Counted from the first letter of the stretch, positions 49,214 to 60,600 are shown. The stretch is 64,000 nt of DNA from Haloferula sp. BvORR071 (GCF_000739615.1 NZ_BATP01000007.1:310001-374000); one strand, 5' to 3'. The notes: generated by a model not told the origin, from the letters alone. A program made the numbers and translations.

Positions 49214-50566
49214 ATGTGGAAAGGCCGTTTTGCCAAGGATACCTCCTCGCTCGTCCAGGAATTCGGGGAATCGATCAGCTATGACTGGCGGCTTTACCCG
49301 CACGACATCGCCGGCTCGATCGCCCATGCCCGCGCGCAGAAAACCGCCGGGCTGCTGACTCCGGAGGAATTTTCCCAGATCGAGGCCGGCTTGCTGGCGA
49401 TCAGGGACGACATCGAGGCCGGCAAGTTCGAGTTCAAGGCCTCGCTGGAGGACATCCACATGAACGTGGAGTCGGAGCTGACCAAGCGGATCGGCGCGGC
49501 GGGAGCCAAGCTCCACACCGCTCGCTCGCGCAATGACCAGGTCGCGACCGACACCCGGCTCTATACCCGCACCGAAATCGAGCTGCTGCTGGAAGCCCTC
49601 AGCGGGCTGCAGGATGCTCTGTTAGACCGTGCCGAAAAGTATGCCGGCACGGTGATCCCGGGCTACACCCACCTGCAACGCGGCCAACCGGTGACGGTGG
49701 GCCACCACCTGCTGGCCTACGTGGAAATGCTAGAGCGCGATAAGGGCCGCCTGAGCGACGCCCGCAAGCGCCTGAATATCTCACCGCTGGGCTCGGGTGC
49801 CTTGGCCGGCTCGACGATCAATCTCGACCGCCGCGCGATCGCCGCGGAGCTGGGCTTCGATGGCGTGACCACCAACTCGATGGATGCCATCGCCGACCGC
49901 GACTACATCGCGGAGACCCTTTTCGCGATCGGCCTCTGCGGCGTGCACCTCTCGCGCCTGAGCGAGGACCTGATCCTGTGGTGCACCGCGGAGTTCGGCT
50001 TCGTGGTCTTCTCCGATGCGCACACCACCGGCTCCTCGCTGATGCCGCAGAAGAAGAACCCGGACGTCTGCGAGCTGACCCGCGGCAAGAGCGGCCGCCT
50101 CGTCGGCAACCTGATGAACATCCTCGTCGCCGTGAAGGGCCTGCCCCTCACCTACAACCGCGACCTCCAGGAAGACAAACCGCCGCTCTTCGATTCGATC
50201 GACACGCTCAAGCTGATCCTCGCGGTGAACACCGAGATGATCGCCGCGATGGAGATCCGCGAGCAGCGCTGCCTAGCCGCCGCCAGCGACCCAATGCTGC
50301 TCGCCACCGATCTGGCCGACTGGCTGGTGAAGCAAGGCGTGCCCTTCCGCCACGCCCACGAACTCGTCGGCAAGGCCGTGGCTGAATCCGTGCAGAGCGG
50401 AGTTCCGCTGGACCAGCTCGACCTCACCAAGATCGATCCCGTTTACACCGAAGACGCGAAGTCAGTCTTCGACTTGCAGCGCGCCCTCGCCGCGCGGACG
50501 AATCCGGGAGCACCCTCGGTCGAAAACGTGAAGTCCGAAGTGGCACGCTGGAAGGCGAAAGCGTAG
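49214..50566 (+). CDS. argH: Argininosuccinate lyase
   Basis: Splits argininosuccinate into arginine and fumarate, the last step of arginine synthesis. The 450-aa length is typical of the fumarase/aspartase superfamily. Conserved elements are MWKGRFAKDTSSLVQEFGES at the N-terminus, DIHMNVESELTKRIG, TARSRNDQVATDTRLYTR, GYTHLQRGQPVTVGHHLLAY with the catalytic His, and the signature loop GSSLMPQKKNPDVCELTRGK. ATG 49214 matches the usual family N-terminus. It is monocistronic: it follows a long inverted repeat and ends at a shared terminator region facing the 2270-aa gene. Confidence 0.97.
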   Translation: MWKGRFAKDTSSLVQEFGESISYDWRLYPHDIAGSIAHARAQKTAGLLTPEEFSQIEAGLLAIRDDIEAGKFEFKASLEDIHMNVESELTKRIGAAGAKLHTARSRNDQVATDTRLYTRTEIELLLEALSGLQDALLDRAEKYAGTVIPGYTHLQRGQPVTVGHHLLAYVEMLERDKGRLSDARKRLNISPLGSGALAGSTINLDRRAIAAELGFDGVTTNSMDAIADRDYIAETLFAIGLCGVHLSRLSEDLILWCTAEFGFVVFSDAHTTGSSLMPQKKNPDVCELTRGKSGRLVGNLMNILVAVKGLPLTYNRDLQEDKPPLFDSIDTLKLILAVNTEMIAAMEIREQRCLAAASDPMLLATDLADWLVKQGVPFRHAHELVGKAVAESVQSGVPLDQLDLTKIDPVYTEDAKSVFDLQRALAARTNPGAPSVENVKSEVARWKAKA

Positions 50567-50596
50567 TCATCATCCTTACCAGTCCCGCTTGGGACG

Positions 50597-50635
50597 AAAA
50601 ACGCCCTTCCACGCGCAATTGGCATGGAAGGGCGT
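50597..50635 (-). terminator. Terminator of the giant minus-strand gene, possibly bidirectional
   Basis: An 11-bp perfect stem (ACGCCCTTCCA at 50601-50611, TGGAAGGGCGT at 50625-50635) has a T-run on the minus strand (bases 50597-50601 read as Ts). It suits transcription arriving from the 2270-aa gene, whose stop is at 50653. It also lies 35 bp after argH and may stop it from the other side, though without a T-run. Confidence 0.8.
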
Positions 50636-50652
50636 CGATGGAATGACCGGCG

Positions 50653-53600
50653 TTATTTGGTGGAGCGCTTCATCACAAACCGCGGTGCCAGGATGAAGCC
50701 CACCAGCACGCACACGATCAGCGCGTAGAACCATCCGCTCGTCTGATCCGGCTCGATGTCGAGCTTGAGGACCATCGCGTCGAGGCCGTTCACCTGCACG
50801 CTGCGCTTGAAGTCGAGGATCGTGCCGCTCGCCCCCAAGGTCACATCGAGCGCAGCCGGTGCCGGATCAGCAGCGAGCCGCTCGGCCAGACGGTTGCCCA
50901 TTGCCTTCATCGCCGTGTTTTCATCAAGGCTGTTGCCTTCCAACAAGCGGTCGAACTGCTTCGGATCATAGTTCACATTGCCTTGCAGCAGCGGGTTCTC
51001 CAAGGCAGCGCGTTCAAGCTGCTTGTTGCCGGCAGCGACCTCCGAGCGGTTGTCGAGATACATGCGCTGGCGGCGGGTGTTCAGGGCCAGGGTCGCCTGC
51101 TGGGCCTTCAGATTGCCGAGCTGCACGCGGGCGTCCTCGTTGGATGCCTGGTCGAGCAAGCCATTGCTGGCAGCCTTGCTCAGCGCCTCGCCGGCCTTGT
51201 CCTGCTCGCCTTGGCGCAGCCACTCGTTGGCTTGTTCCAGCAAGGCCACGGCATCCTTCTTCCCGGCGGCACGCTTGCGGGCAATGAACTTGCCGTAATC
51301 TTCGATCCCCGGCGCTGCCTTCTGGTCCTTCAAGTCGAAATCGCCTTCGCTGTCCTTGAGGTGCCAGCCCTTCGGCAGAATCACCCGCCAGGAGAGATCC
51401 TCCAAGGGCACATCAAGACGCGGCCCGATCAAGGTAAGCCTGCCCGGCGGCGTGGAATAGACGAAGCGCACCGAAGCCGGGCGATCACCTTCCGGCGCGG
51501 GATAGACGTGGAACTTCCACTTGTCGCCATCGCGGACCAGCGGCACACCGCCTTCGTTCACCATCACGCTGAAGAGCTTCGCGTCATCCGGCAGAGTCAG
51601 GCTCAAGGTCCCCTTCTCCGCGACCTGCACGGCGAGGTCCACCGCAGTCAGCGCGGTGCCCTTCGGCGAGACCAAGGTGGTCAGCGAGCCCTGCTGCACG
51701 CGCAGCTTGAGGGCTTCGGCGATCTCATGGCGCTTCAGCGTCAGGGCCAGCGGCCCTTCCGGCTCGGCAACGCGATAAACCTCCACCGGCGCAGAGCTAG
51801 CCTCGCGCAAGGCCTCCGTCACCTCCGACCACTCGCGGCGTGTCCAGCCGCGCGGCGTGTTGCGGTTCACGATCTCCAGGCGCCCGCCGGTACGGATCGC
51901 CACGAAATACGAGAGTTGCCGTACTTCCGCCAGCTCCAGCGGAGCAATCTCCACACTCTCCCCGGAAGTCTGGCGCTGGAACTCGATGTCCACCGTCGCC
52001 GCACCCGTGATTCCACGCTGGAAGCGGATCTCCCAGAGATTCTCCTCACCCGCGACCGGCACGAAGTCACCCACCGCCGGACCACTGGCGCGCACCGTCG
52101 CCGCAGCGCTGGCATCGAGCCCGGGGATGCGCACCCGCAGCGACTTCATCGCCGCGTTCTCGATCTTGTAGATCAGGCGGGCGCGGGACAATGTCTGGCC
52201 TTCACGCAGCGTCACCTCATGCAGCACCTGAGCGGTCACCCAGGGATCTAGCTTGGCGATCGCCAGGGACAGCGCCCAATCGGACTGCAGCAAGCGGAAG
52301 GCCAAGGCATTCGGACGGCTCGCTCCAGACTCCCGGGTATCGAGCACCGAGACCTTGTCGCGATTCACAGCACGCACCTGGAAGCCGCGGTCGGGCACGA
52401 TCGTGAGCGTGCCGGTCTGGCGGGAAGCCTCGCGCAACAGCACCCGCGGAACCGACCAATTCGCCTGAGCCCCGGGAGACGGAGCCACCAGCGCGATGGC
52501 AAAGGCCTGCTCGCCGATCGTGCGGCCATTCAAGTGCAGATTGAGCACCCGCGCCTTGTCCTCCTGCGAGTCCGTCCAGTCCGCCAGCGATGGACCGGTG
52601 ACCGACTCGATCTCGAAGCCCGCCGGAATCTCCAGCGCCAGCTTGAAGACACCGGCCCGGGTGATCGATGCCGCAAGCTCCACTCCCAGCACCATGCGAT
52701 CCTCGCCCAGCGACAGCGTTTGCGTGGTAGTAGCGCGGATCTCCGGCGCCACCGGCGTGACCTTCAAGGTAAGGCTCGCCTCCCCGCCGGCATGGCGGAA
52801 GGAACGATGCACCACCGCCAGCGGCTTGCCCTCGCGATCGCGCGGCAGCAGCGTGGCATTGAAATCATCCAGGTTCACATCGTTCATGCCCTTGGCCACC
52901 ACCGACTCGGCCTGCGCCTCATCGCCGAAGGCTAGGCCCACCAAGCCAACCGAGCCCGCCGCGCCCTTCACCTGCAGTGGCGACAAGGCCAGGTCCACCG
53001 GCAAGGCCGCAGTGCCGCGCTGCGTCGCCACCGAGACCGTGAAGGGCTGATCCTGCGCCGGCTCAATCGCGATCTTCAGCTCGCGGGTCTCGGGATTGAA
53101 GCGCCAGCTCCCCGCCGGACCACCCGCAACCTCGCCCACCGTGAAGCCCTCAGGAATCACCGCCACCAGCTCACGCACCACGCCACGCGAGGGACGCACC
53201 GCGATCAAATGCCGGCCATTCACCACACCCGGACCGGGCAGATAGAGATCGGAGATCTCGACATAGAATTGCGTCTGCTCGCTGGCGGCATCGCGCTGCT
53301 TCGGGCGGGCGCGCAGCACCGTATTCTCCGCGGGTCGCAGCACCAGCTCGGCACCACTCTCACCTTTGGCATCCAGCGGCACCACCTTCGCGGCTTGTGG
53401 CGATTCAAAATCCCAGCCCTCCTGGTTCCAGTGCACTGCCACACGCTGTACGGCGGCAGGTCCTGATGGCAGCGCCCATCCGCCCTGCGGATTCGGCAGC
53501 GGCATTTCGAAGGTGGCCTTGCCGGTCTTCTTGCCCTCGATGGTACTAATCAAATAGTAGGCCTCTTGCTCGCCGTAGGGAGCCTTCACCACCCGCCAAC

Positions 53601-56600
53601 CATCGCCGGTGAAAGCCGTCAATACCGCCGGGGGCTTGAGCAGCAGGAAGCGTTCGTCGGCCTTGCCGCGAGCTTCCACCGTGATCTCGCCGCTGAGGCG
53701 ACCGGAGACGATCCGCCAGTTGTGGGTCATCGATTCCGCCGCAGTTGCAGACTCTATTGGAGCCGGCACCGGTGCCTGGGCGCGGAGATCACCCAGCATG
53801 CAGGCGAAGGCTATCAGGGCAGTGGCAGCCACTACCGGCGGCTTGCGCCGGACAAAGGTCGCAAGTCCCGGCAGCACCTTCACCAACAGCAGCACCACAC
53901 CGAAGCCCACGAAGAAAGGCACCGCGCCCATCCGCTGGGCCAGCACGCCAAAGGCGATCAGGGCCAAGCCACCGGGCACCGAGTAGGCCGCATGGCGCGA
54001 ACGCATGAAGGCAAAAACCAGCAGCGCGATCCCGGCGAGGATGAAGAAGATCCCCCAGCCATTGATCAACGCGACCCAAGGCGCGACATTCCGCAACTCG
54101 ATCGACAAGGGCTCGGAGGTCGGCACCGCCGGCATCGCGAACTCAAGCGTGCCGAGGTTCACGCGCCGTTCATGGAAGGCACGCATCGCCAGACCAAAGG
54201 AGCCGACCACCGCCACCACGAAGACCAACACCGCCAGCGGCTGCAGCTTCGCGAAACGCTGCAAGAAGAGGCCCAGCGCCGCCGCCAGCAGCACCAGCGC
54301 GGCCGGCGTGCGAGCCTTCGCAAAGATCCACTCACTGCCGCTCTCGGTAAGTACTGGCAGCACCGGCTTGATCCCGCTGCCGCGCGGCACCAGGCGGCGG
54401 TTTTCATCACCGCTCACCTTCCATTCGCCGAAGACCAGCGGTGCTCCCAGAGTAGGTGCAGCCAGCACCGGACGGGTGGCGCTGTTGCTGGCCATGCCAT
54501 AGCGGATCACCACATCCACGGGATCATTCGGGTCCGCCTTCGCGGGCAGCGGCACCACGGTTTCGTTCCCGTCCTCGCGGGCATTCACGGTCACGCCATC
54601 CACGCTGGCTTCCCACAGCTTCGAGTTCTCCGGCAGGGTGACACGCAGGGCGGAGCGGCCGCGCGACTTCACATAGAAGCGCGCATCGGTCACCGCCTGG
54701 CCATCGCGCGAGACGCGGCTGGAGAGCTTGGCATGGTCCACCAGCAGGGATTCGGTCTCACCCTGCGGATACCAGGTCACATTCATCGCCAGCACCACGT
54801 CCCCGGCCGTGTATTGCCAGGCCGCGATCGTCGGGGAGCTGCTCAGCACCCGGTATTCCGCGGGAAGCTCAGAGGGATCCAGTTTCAGCACCGCGCCTTC
54901 GCTGCGGGTCACCGTGGCATTCACCTGCAGCGGGCTGACCACCTGGACGAAGCCACGCTCGGACTGCACATCGAGCGGGCGGATATCCGCCAGCGAGATG
55001 TCACCGCCACGCGCACTCATCGGCTGTTCAAAGGTGATCAGCAAGGTCCCGGAGCCGAGCAGAGGCTTGGTCAGGGGAATTACCTTGGTGTCCCCTTCAT
55101 CACGCTGGTCCTGGCCGACGTTCTGGCCGGTGATCTCGACATTGCCCAAGATCTTCGGAATCCGGAGGCGCCACTGGGTGGCCGGCGCGCCGACCACGAA
55201 GTAGTTGATCGCCACGCTGCCGGAGACAACCCCTTCCTTCAGCGAGTAGAGGTGGAAGACGTCCGCCTGGATGCTCTGGCCGAGTGCTTCCACGCGCATC
55301 GTCGCGCTCCACGCGCCTTCACGGATGCGGAAGGCCTGTTGCAGTCCAGGCTGCTTCTTGGGGAAATAGTCCGGCGGTGTTTCCGCCAGGCCGGTGGTAG
55401 TCGCGGGCACCACGCGGAAGCCAGCGGTGGCCACCACCCCGAGGTAACCGCGCGAGGACTTCGCGCCGGGATAAGTTAGCACCGGCAGCACCCACTCACC
55501 GGCCTGTGCGGCCAAGCCCTTCTCAAGGCGCAGGCTGATGAGTTGACGGCCGATCAGGGCCTGGTTGAAAAGGATCTTCAAATCGAAGCGGCCGTCCTTC
55601 GCCTCGCTGGCGAGCGAGTAGTCGGCCACCGCAGCACCTGTTAGACCGGCCACCACGAAGTCGGAAGGGATCTGCAGCGTCCACTCGCGCAGGGGGGCCT
55701 CGCGGATATCCAGCTCGATATCGGCCAGGATCCGGCGGTCAGTCTCGGCCAGCTCATGAATGGTCACCTCGGTCACCGAAACCTCCGGCAGCACCTGCGA
55801 GGCCCGGATCTCATAGCCGTAGTCCGGCGAGGGGAAGCGGTAAACGAAAGCCTGACGGAAGGCTTCATCCGGCTTCGCCCAGGGGAACTGCGCGGGCGAG
55901 AGTTGCATCAGCCCTTTGGCCGCGGCGATCTCCAGGCGGACCGCGCCGTCGTTGGCCACGCGCACGAAGCCTCGGTGGCTGAGCGCGCCCTGCGGCGTGA
56001 AACGCAGCGGTTGCAAGGTAACCGGAAAGGCGCCGATCGCGGCCTGCGCTTCGATATTGATCTCGCCCTCGACTTCGATGGGGCGGCTGAGGCGCACATC
56101 CAGCATGCGGGCGCCGCCTTCCTCGGCGACACTCCACGCCAGCACCTGCGCGCCCTGCACGGCGAGGATCTCACCGGGCCCATCGACGCGGACCTTGATC
56201 CCCTCCAGCTTGCCCTGCAGCACGCGGAAGGAGAGCTTCGAGTAGCGCCGCGCAAGACCGGCACCCACGCGGGTATCGGAGACTTCATTGCTGGTGAAGA
56301 AGAGCGCGCCATCACCCTCCTGCCGACCGCTCTTCCAGGCGAAGGCAGCACTGCCAGCGGCGGGCAGGAAGCCGGTCCACACATCATTGCGCCGCTCCGG
56401 CACCACTGGCATCGAGGGATCGAAGGAGACACCGGCAGGCAGGCCCAGGATCTTCACCGGCACCACCGCGCCGCCGTGAAGCTTGAAATCGACACCACGC
56501 CAGTCACCGCGGCGAATGAGCGGAGCTTCGAAGGCGAGTTCGATCGGAAACTTGCCTTCCTTCTCGCCGACAATCTCGTGGACGAAGACTTCGCCCTCCT

Positions 56601-57465
56601 TCTTCAATCGGGTGTACCAGCCTTCACCGGAGGAGGCTCCGGAAAGTGCCGCATTCTCTAACAGGGTTGTCGCCTCCCCGGCACGACTGACTTGCAACTC
56701 ACCCCGCAGGATGAAGGAGATGCCGGTGAGATCGGCGGAAGGCGTTCCTTCAAGCGAAACATTCGTGAACTCCACCGGCCGGGCAGCGGAACTCTTCAGG
56801 CCAACCGTGACGCGCAGCTTGCCGCTGCCCGTGAAAAAGCGGTCCGGCATCCCTTGCAAGGGTTGCAGGCCCGTAGCCTCGATCACCCGCGCAAGGGCTT
56901 CGCCGTCATTCCGGACTTCGATCGTGGAGCTGAATCCAACCGCGGCACCGGCGGATGGATGCAGCAGCTCGAAGGGTTGATTGGCCTTCTCCGCGGAGAT
57001 TTCGTGGCTCGCGGTGATCGTGAAGGTGAATTCCCTCGGAGTTGTGAGGTCGATCGCCGGAGTGGCGGCTGAATCCAAGGTAATCCCACCCACGCCTGAC
57101 AGCGGCAGCACCGGCTTGATATCGATGAAACGTCGCCCATCGGATTCCTGGCGGATCGTCCAGGACTGCAGGCCGTCCCCGGTGACTGCGGTGATCTCGC
57201 CCTCGCCATTCAGACCGAGCGACAGGACCTCCGGCCGTCCCTGCACCACGCGCAGCTTGGCCGTGATGATGTGGTCGGTCTTGTTAGGGAGGACATTGAC
57301 CACCGTGGTCGTCTCCGCGGAGAAGAACAGTGGTGCCGGTTTCTCGGCAATCTTGGAGGGGATCAGCACCATCGCCTCGTCCTGGTTGACCTGCGCGGTC
57401 GCGGGAGCGACTGGCAGTATCAGGAGAGCCGTAAAGAGCGACAGGAGTCTGCGCGGGGTGGACAT
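50653..57465 (-). CDS. Giant 2270-aa envelope protein with central membrane domain
   Basis: A signal peptide (LLSLFTALLILPVAPATA, about residues 7-24) is followed by about 1000 residues of beta-rich exported sequence. A cluster of membrane segments lies at about 1045-1225 (TPAALVLLAAALGLFLQRF; GWGIFFILAGIALLVFAFM; PVVAATALIAFACMLG). A second exported beta-rich half of about 900 residues follows, then a helical Gln/Glu-rich region (about 2100-2180) and a last membrane segment with basic end (WFYALIVCVLVGFILAPRF). Several strands recur in both halves (GEITAVTGDGLQSW; LTAFTGDGWRVV), hinting at internal duplication. I recognise no known family with confidence. It follows the sigma/anti-sigma genes, with a 208-bp gap, and is probably their partner or target. 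Confidence 0.85.
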   Translation of the reverse strand: MSTPRRLLSLFTALLILPVAPATAQVNQDEAMVLIPSKIAEKPAPLFFSAETTTVVNVLPNKTDHIITAKLRVVQGRPEVLSLGLNGEGEITAVTGDGLQSWTIRQESDGRRFIDIKPVLPLSGVGGITLDSAATPAIDLTTPREFTFTITASHEISAEKANQPFELLHPSAGAAVGFSSTIEVRNDGEALARVIEATGLQPLQGMPDRFFTGSGKLRVTVGLKSSAARPVEFTNVSLEGTPSADLTGISFILRGELQVSRAGEATTLLENAALSGASSGEGWYTRLKKEGEVFVHEIVGEKEGKFPIELAFEAPLIRRGDWRGVDFKLHGGAVVPVKILGLPAGVSFDPSMPVVPERRNDVWTGFLPAAGSAAFAWKSGRQEGDGALFFTSNEVSDTRVGAGLARRYSKLSFRVLQGKLEGIKVRVDGPGEILAVQGAQVLAWSVAEEGGARMLDVRLSRPIEVEGEINIEAQAAIGAFPVTLQPLRFTPQGALSHRGFVRVANDGAVRLEIAAAKGLMQLSPAQFPWAKPDEAFRQAFVYRFPSPDYGYEIRASQVLPEVSVTEVTIHELAETDRRILADIELDIREAPLREWTLQIPSDFVVAGLTGAAVADYSLASEAKDGRFDLKILFNQALIGRQLISLRLEKGLAAQAGEWVLPVLTYPGAKSSRGYLGVVATAGFRVVPATTTGLAETPPDYFPKKQPGLQQAFRIREGAWSATMRVEALGQSIQADVFHLYSLKEGVVSGSVAINYFVVGAPATQWRLRIPKILGNVEITGQNVGQDQRDEGDTKVIPLTKPLLGSGTLLITFEQPMSARGGDISLADIRPLDVQSERGFVQVVSPLQVNATVTRSEGAVLKLDPSELPAEYRVLSSSPTIAAWQYTAGDVVLAMNVTWYPQGETESLLVDHAKLSSRVSRDGQAVTDARFYVKSRGRSALRVTLPENSKLWEASVDGVTVNAREDGNETVVPLPAKADPNDPVDVVIRYGMASNSATRPVLAAPTLGAPLVFGEWKVSGDENRRLVPRGSGIKPVLPVLTESGSEWIFAKARTPAALVLLAAALGLFLQRFAKLQPLAVLVFVVAVVGSFGLAMRAFHERRVNLGTLEFAMPAVPTSEPLSIELRNVAPWVALINGWGIFFILAGIALLVFAFMRSRHAAYSVPGGLALIAFGVLAQRMGAVPFFVGFGVVLLLVKVLPGLATFVRRKPPVVAATALIAFACMLGDLRAQAPVPAPIESATAAESMTHNWRIVSGRLSGEITVEARGKADERFLLLKPPAVLTAFTGDGWRVVKAPYGEQEAYYLISTIEGKKTGKATFEMPLPNPQGGWALPSGPAAVQRVAVHWNQEGWDFESPQAAKVVPLDAKGESGAELVLRPAENTVLRARPKQRDAASEQTQFYVEISDLYLPGPGVVNGRHLIAVRPSRGVVRELVAVIPEGFTVGEVAGGPAGSWRFNPETRELKIAIEPAQDQPFTVSVATQRGTAALPVDLALSPLQVKGAAGSVGLVGLAFGDEAQAESVVAKGMNDVNLDDFNATLLPRDREGKPLAVVHRSFRHAGGEASLTLKVTPVAPEIRATTTQTLSLGEDRMVLGVELAASITRAGVFKLALEIPAGFEIESVTGPSLADWTDSQEDKARVLNLHLNGRTIGEQAFAIALVAPSPGAQANWSVPRVLLREASRQTGTLTIVPDRGFQVRAVNRDKVSVLDTRESGASRPNALAFRLLQSDWALSLAIAKLDPWVTAQVLHEVTLREGQTLSRARLIYKIENAAMKSLRVRIPGLDASAAATVRASGPAVGDFVPVAGEENLWEIRFQRGITGAATVDIEFQRQTSGESVEIAPLELAEVRQLSYFVAIRTGGRLEIVNRNTPRGWTRREWSEVTEALREASSAPVEVYRVAEPEGPLALTLKRHEIAEALKLRVQQGSLTTLVSPKGTALTAVDLAVQVAEKGTLSLTLPDDAKLFSVMVNEGGVPLVRDGDKWKFHVYPAPEGDRPASVRFVYSTPPGRLTLIGPRLDVPLEDLSWRVILPKGWHLKDSEGDFDLKDQKAAPGIEDYGKFIARKRAAGKKDAVALLEQANEWLRQGEQDKAGEALSKAASNGLLDQASNEDARVQLGNLKAQQATLALNTRRQRMYLDNRSEVAAGNKQLERAALENPLLQGNVNYDPKQFDRLLEGNSLDENTAMKAMGNRLAERLAADPAPAALDVTLGASGTILDFKRSVQVNGLDAMVLKLDIEPDQTSGWFYALIVCVLVGFILAPRFVMKRSTK

Positions 57466-57638
57466 GGCGTGAATGGGTGAACGGTTCGGTTCAGGGAGGA
57501 TATGCCGCCGGGCCGGCGAGCTGTGGTAAATGGAACGTAAAGACTGAATCTGTTAGGATCTAGGCGCGGGCTTCCCGCACTGCATGGATGACCCGCGGAA
57601 GTCTTGGCGGTCGCGGTCTTCGCCTAACCCCAACCTGC

Positions 57639-57667
57639 TTCCGTGTGTTCCGTGGATTCCGTGGTTT
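57639..57667. repeat. TTCCGTGG word repeat at the 3' end of the anti-sigma/VWA gene
   Basis: CTTCCGTGTGTTCCGTGGAT and then TCCGTGGTT: three near-copies of TTCCGTGg in 29 bp, seven bases beyond the stop codon of the large gene. Non-coding, unknown role; similar wordy repeats occur at three other gene ends of this window. Confidence 0.6.
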
Positions 57668-57673
57668 GTTAGC

Positions 57674-60600
57674 TCACTTCAGCTTCTCGATCATCGCACC
57701 GAGATCGCTGACGTGCTGGCTGTCCGGATACTTCGCCTTCACCCCCGGGAAGACTTTTCCCAGTTGCTTGAAGTCGAGCGCATCGGAGAGCGGGGCCTTG
57801 CGGAGTTTCTCGGCGGCGAAGGCAGCCATGCCGGCGAGCTGGATCGAAGGCGGTGCTTGGTCGAAGGCAGAAGCTTGCGGCTCGTAAGGCATGGTCCAGG
57901 TCCGCTCGACCATCTGGCCGCTGGCGGCATCGCGGAAGCGCACGCTGACCTCGCCGAGTTCCCCTTCCCCGCCGGGCAGCGGTTCGATCTGATACAGCGC
58001 CACGCCCGCTTCCTCCGCGGCCATCTCGGCGGCATCCACGGCATCGTTGCGGAAGTCTTCCTTGTTCAGGCGGTGCTCCTCGAAGCCGATCAGCTTGTAG
58101 CGCGCGACCCGTGCAGGATTGAAGCGGACCTGCACCTTCACATTCTCCGCGGCAGGGCGGAAGGCACCGGCCAGCTGCTTGGCAAAGCCAGTTCCCGCGT
58201 CTTCCGCGCGGTCGACGATGTAGTAGCGGCCGTTGCCATTGCGGGTCAGCTGTTCCAGCAGGCGGTCGTTCAGGCCATCGGCACCGAAGCCCGCGGCATC
58301 GAAGGCGATGCCTTGCTGGCGCAATTGCTCGACACGGGCCTTGAGCGCTTCCGGGCGGGCATCGCCGAGGTTCGCCGCGCCATCGGTGAAGAGCACGATG
58401 CGGTTCTGCGCCGCGGGGTTGAACTGGCGTTTGGCCAACTCTTCCGCAAGCTTGATGCCTTCTTCCAGATTGGTCCCACCTTCCGACGGCGTCCTAGCGA
58501 TGATCCCATTCAGCTCCTGGGCGCGGGCACCCGGCAGGCGGTCGGCCAGCAAGCGTGGCTGCCGCGCGAAACCGGCGACCGTGATGGTGTCGCCCTCCTT
58601 GAGCAGACCCGCCAATTGTGCCACCGCCTTGGTCATTGCTGCCTGGCGGTCTTGGCGCTCCATCGAGCCGGAGTTATCCAACAGCAGCGTCAGGTTGAGC
58701 GGCGTCGAGCTGCCACGGCCGGCCGCCGCGGTGCGCACCGCGATCCGCATCAGGTTGCGCTGCGGGATCGCCGGGTGCGCACATTGCTCGGTCACACAGA
58801 CCACCGGCTCGCCATTGGCAGGCGCAGGGTCGCCGTAGTCGAAGGCATTGTAGAATTCCTCCGGCCGGATGCTCTCCGCAGCCGGTTGCTCGCCGCGATC
58901 CAGCGCGGCCTTCGCCAGCTTGAAAGAGGCATCGCTCACATGGAGCGAGAAGGTGGAGAAGGGCTCGGTCGCAGTGGGCACTTCAGCCATCTTGTCGACG
59001 ATCTGTTCAGCCTGCTTACCCTTCGTACGAGGGCCGGCTTTGAGCGTCAGGAATTGTCCCTTGGTCTCCAGGTCCAGGCCGGTGGTCTCAGTAATCTTCT
59101 CGAGCACCTCCGACACCGAGGCATTCTTCAGATCCATCGGGGGCACTTGCAGCCCCTCCACATCGAGGCCGTCCTTGTCCTTGCGGATCGCCAGGCTCAG
59201 CCCTTTCTGGGCCGCGGGAGCTGCGGCGTCGGACTCCACGGCTTTGCGGCGCAGGGTATCCAGCACATCGCCAAGATTCGCCTGCTCCACCTTGAATTCA
59301 GGAATGACAATCTCCTTGGCCTTGGCAGCCGCATCTCGGGCAAGGGCCTGTTCGCCTTCAGCCAATTGAACGGCCTTGGCTCGCGTTTCTTCGCCATCTG
59401 CAACTCCTGCCTTGGACTCCTGGAGTTCCTTGTCCACCGGCGCGGCAGCCGGCGGAACCGAGAGTTCCCAGGACTTGTCGACCTGCGCGAGCAGCTCGGC
59501 ACGCGTTTGGTCATAAGCGGCGCGGTAGTAGTCAGCGCGGGCCTGCGCCACGCGCTCCAAACCACGACGGGCGGCCTTGTTGTAAGGATCCGTTCGGATC
59601 ACATCCTCGTAGTGACGGTTCGCATCATCGAACTTGCCGAGATTGTAGGCACCCTCGCCCATGTAGAGACCACGACGCACCTTGTCGACGTTCTCCGTGT
59701 GAGCATCGGCAACGGCGGGATTCGTGCGGATCGGATCATCGAGCCATTCCTTCACCTTCGTGGCATCGACGTTATCTGCATCAGCAGCTAGGACATCGTC
59801 GGCGATTTGGCGAGCCTCAGGGTATTTACCATGGCGGCGATAAGCATCCGCCAAAGCGGTGCCAGCATCGCCCAAGTGCTGGGTAATGACCCTGCGGCGA
59901 TCTGCAGTCGCCGGAGCCTCAGGCAGCGACTGTGCCGCCTCCTTGAATTTCCCGAAGGCCTCTTCGTATTTTTGATGCGCATACGCTTCACGACCTTCCT
60001 GTAGAAGGCGGTCGGCCTCAGCCACTGTGCTCTGACGGCGGATCATCTCCTTCGAGGCCAAGCTGGAATAGCCACCGTTGTCCCCCTGTTCGGCCTGCTC
60101 CGCGGGAAGTCCCGGCGTAGCGGGCGCTGCCGCTCCTTCCGGCTGCACGAGTCGGCCGAACATCGTTTCGTTCGCCGATGCGCCGGCCGGAGTATCGCCA
60201 TCAAACCAAGCCGTCGTTCCGCTAATCGGCTTGCCCGTCGCAGCCCCACCCATCGACCAAGCAAAGCGATCGCCCGCAGGGGCTCCGGAGCCAAGTTCCG
60301 AATAGTAGCCGGGAGTGGCGTAATAGTTGGGAGTGGCATCTCTGCGCTTCCCATCCGCCTCAAGGGCAGCCAGCGAATCCAGCGAGAACTTGTGCGCATC
60401 CAGCCCACCGCGCTCCGCGCCAAGGCGCAGGCCGGAATCGTAGTGCAACTCACCTCCCAATTGAGTCTGCCCCAAGCCTTGGAGATCGGAAAGAGAGCCC
60501 GCCCTCGAAAGAAACGCGTCTTCGTTGAGGGTGACCGAACCATTCATCTGAATGGTCCGCCCGTCTAACAAGCCAAAGTGCGCCGTGGAGTAGTCACGAT

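Noticed and set aside
53566..55479. 637-codon open frame on the plus strand
   Set aside because: Antisense to the 2270-aa gene, composed of Gln/His/Arg-rich low-information sequence; no start context or family.
57584..59791. 735-codon open frame on the plus strand
   Set aside because: Antisense to the strongly supported YfbK-type VWA gene. Its translation is rich in Arg, His and Leu with no domain; it is a shadow of high-GC codon bias.
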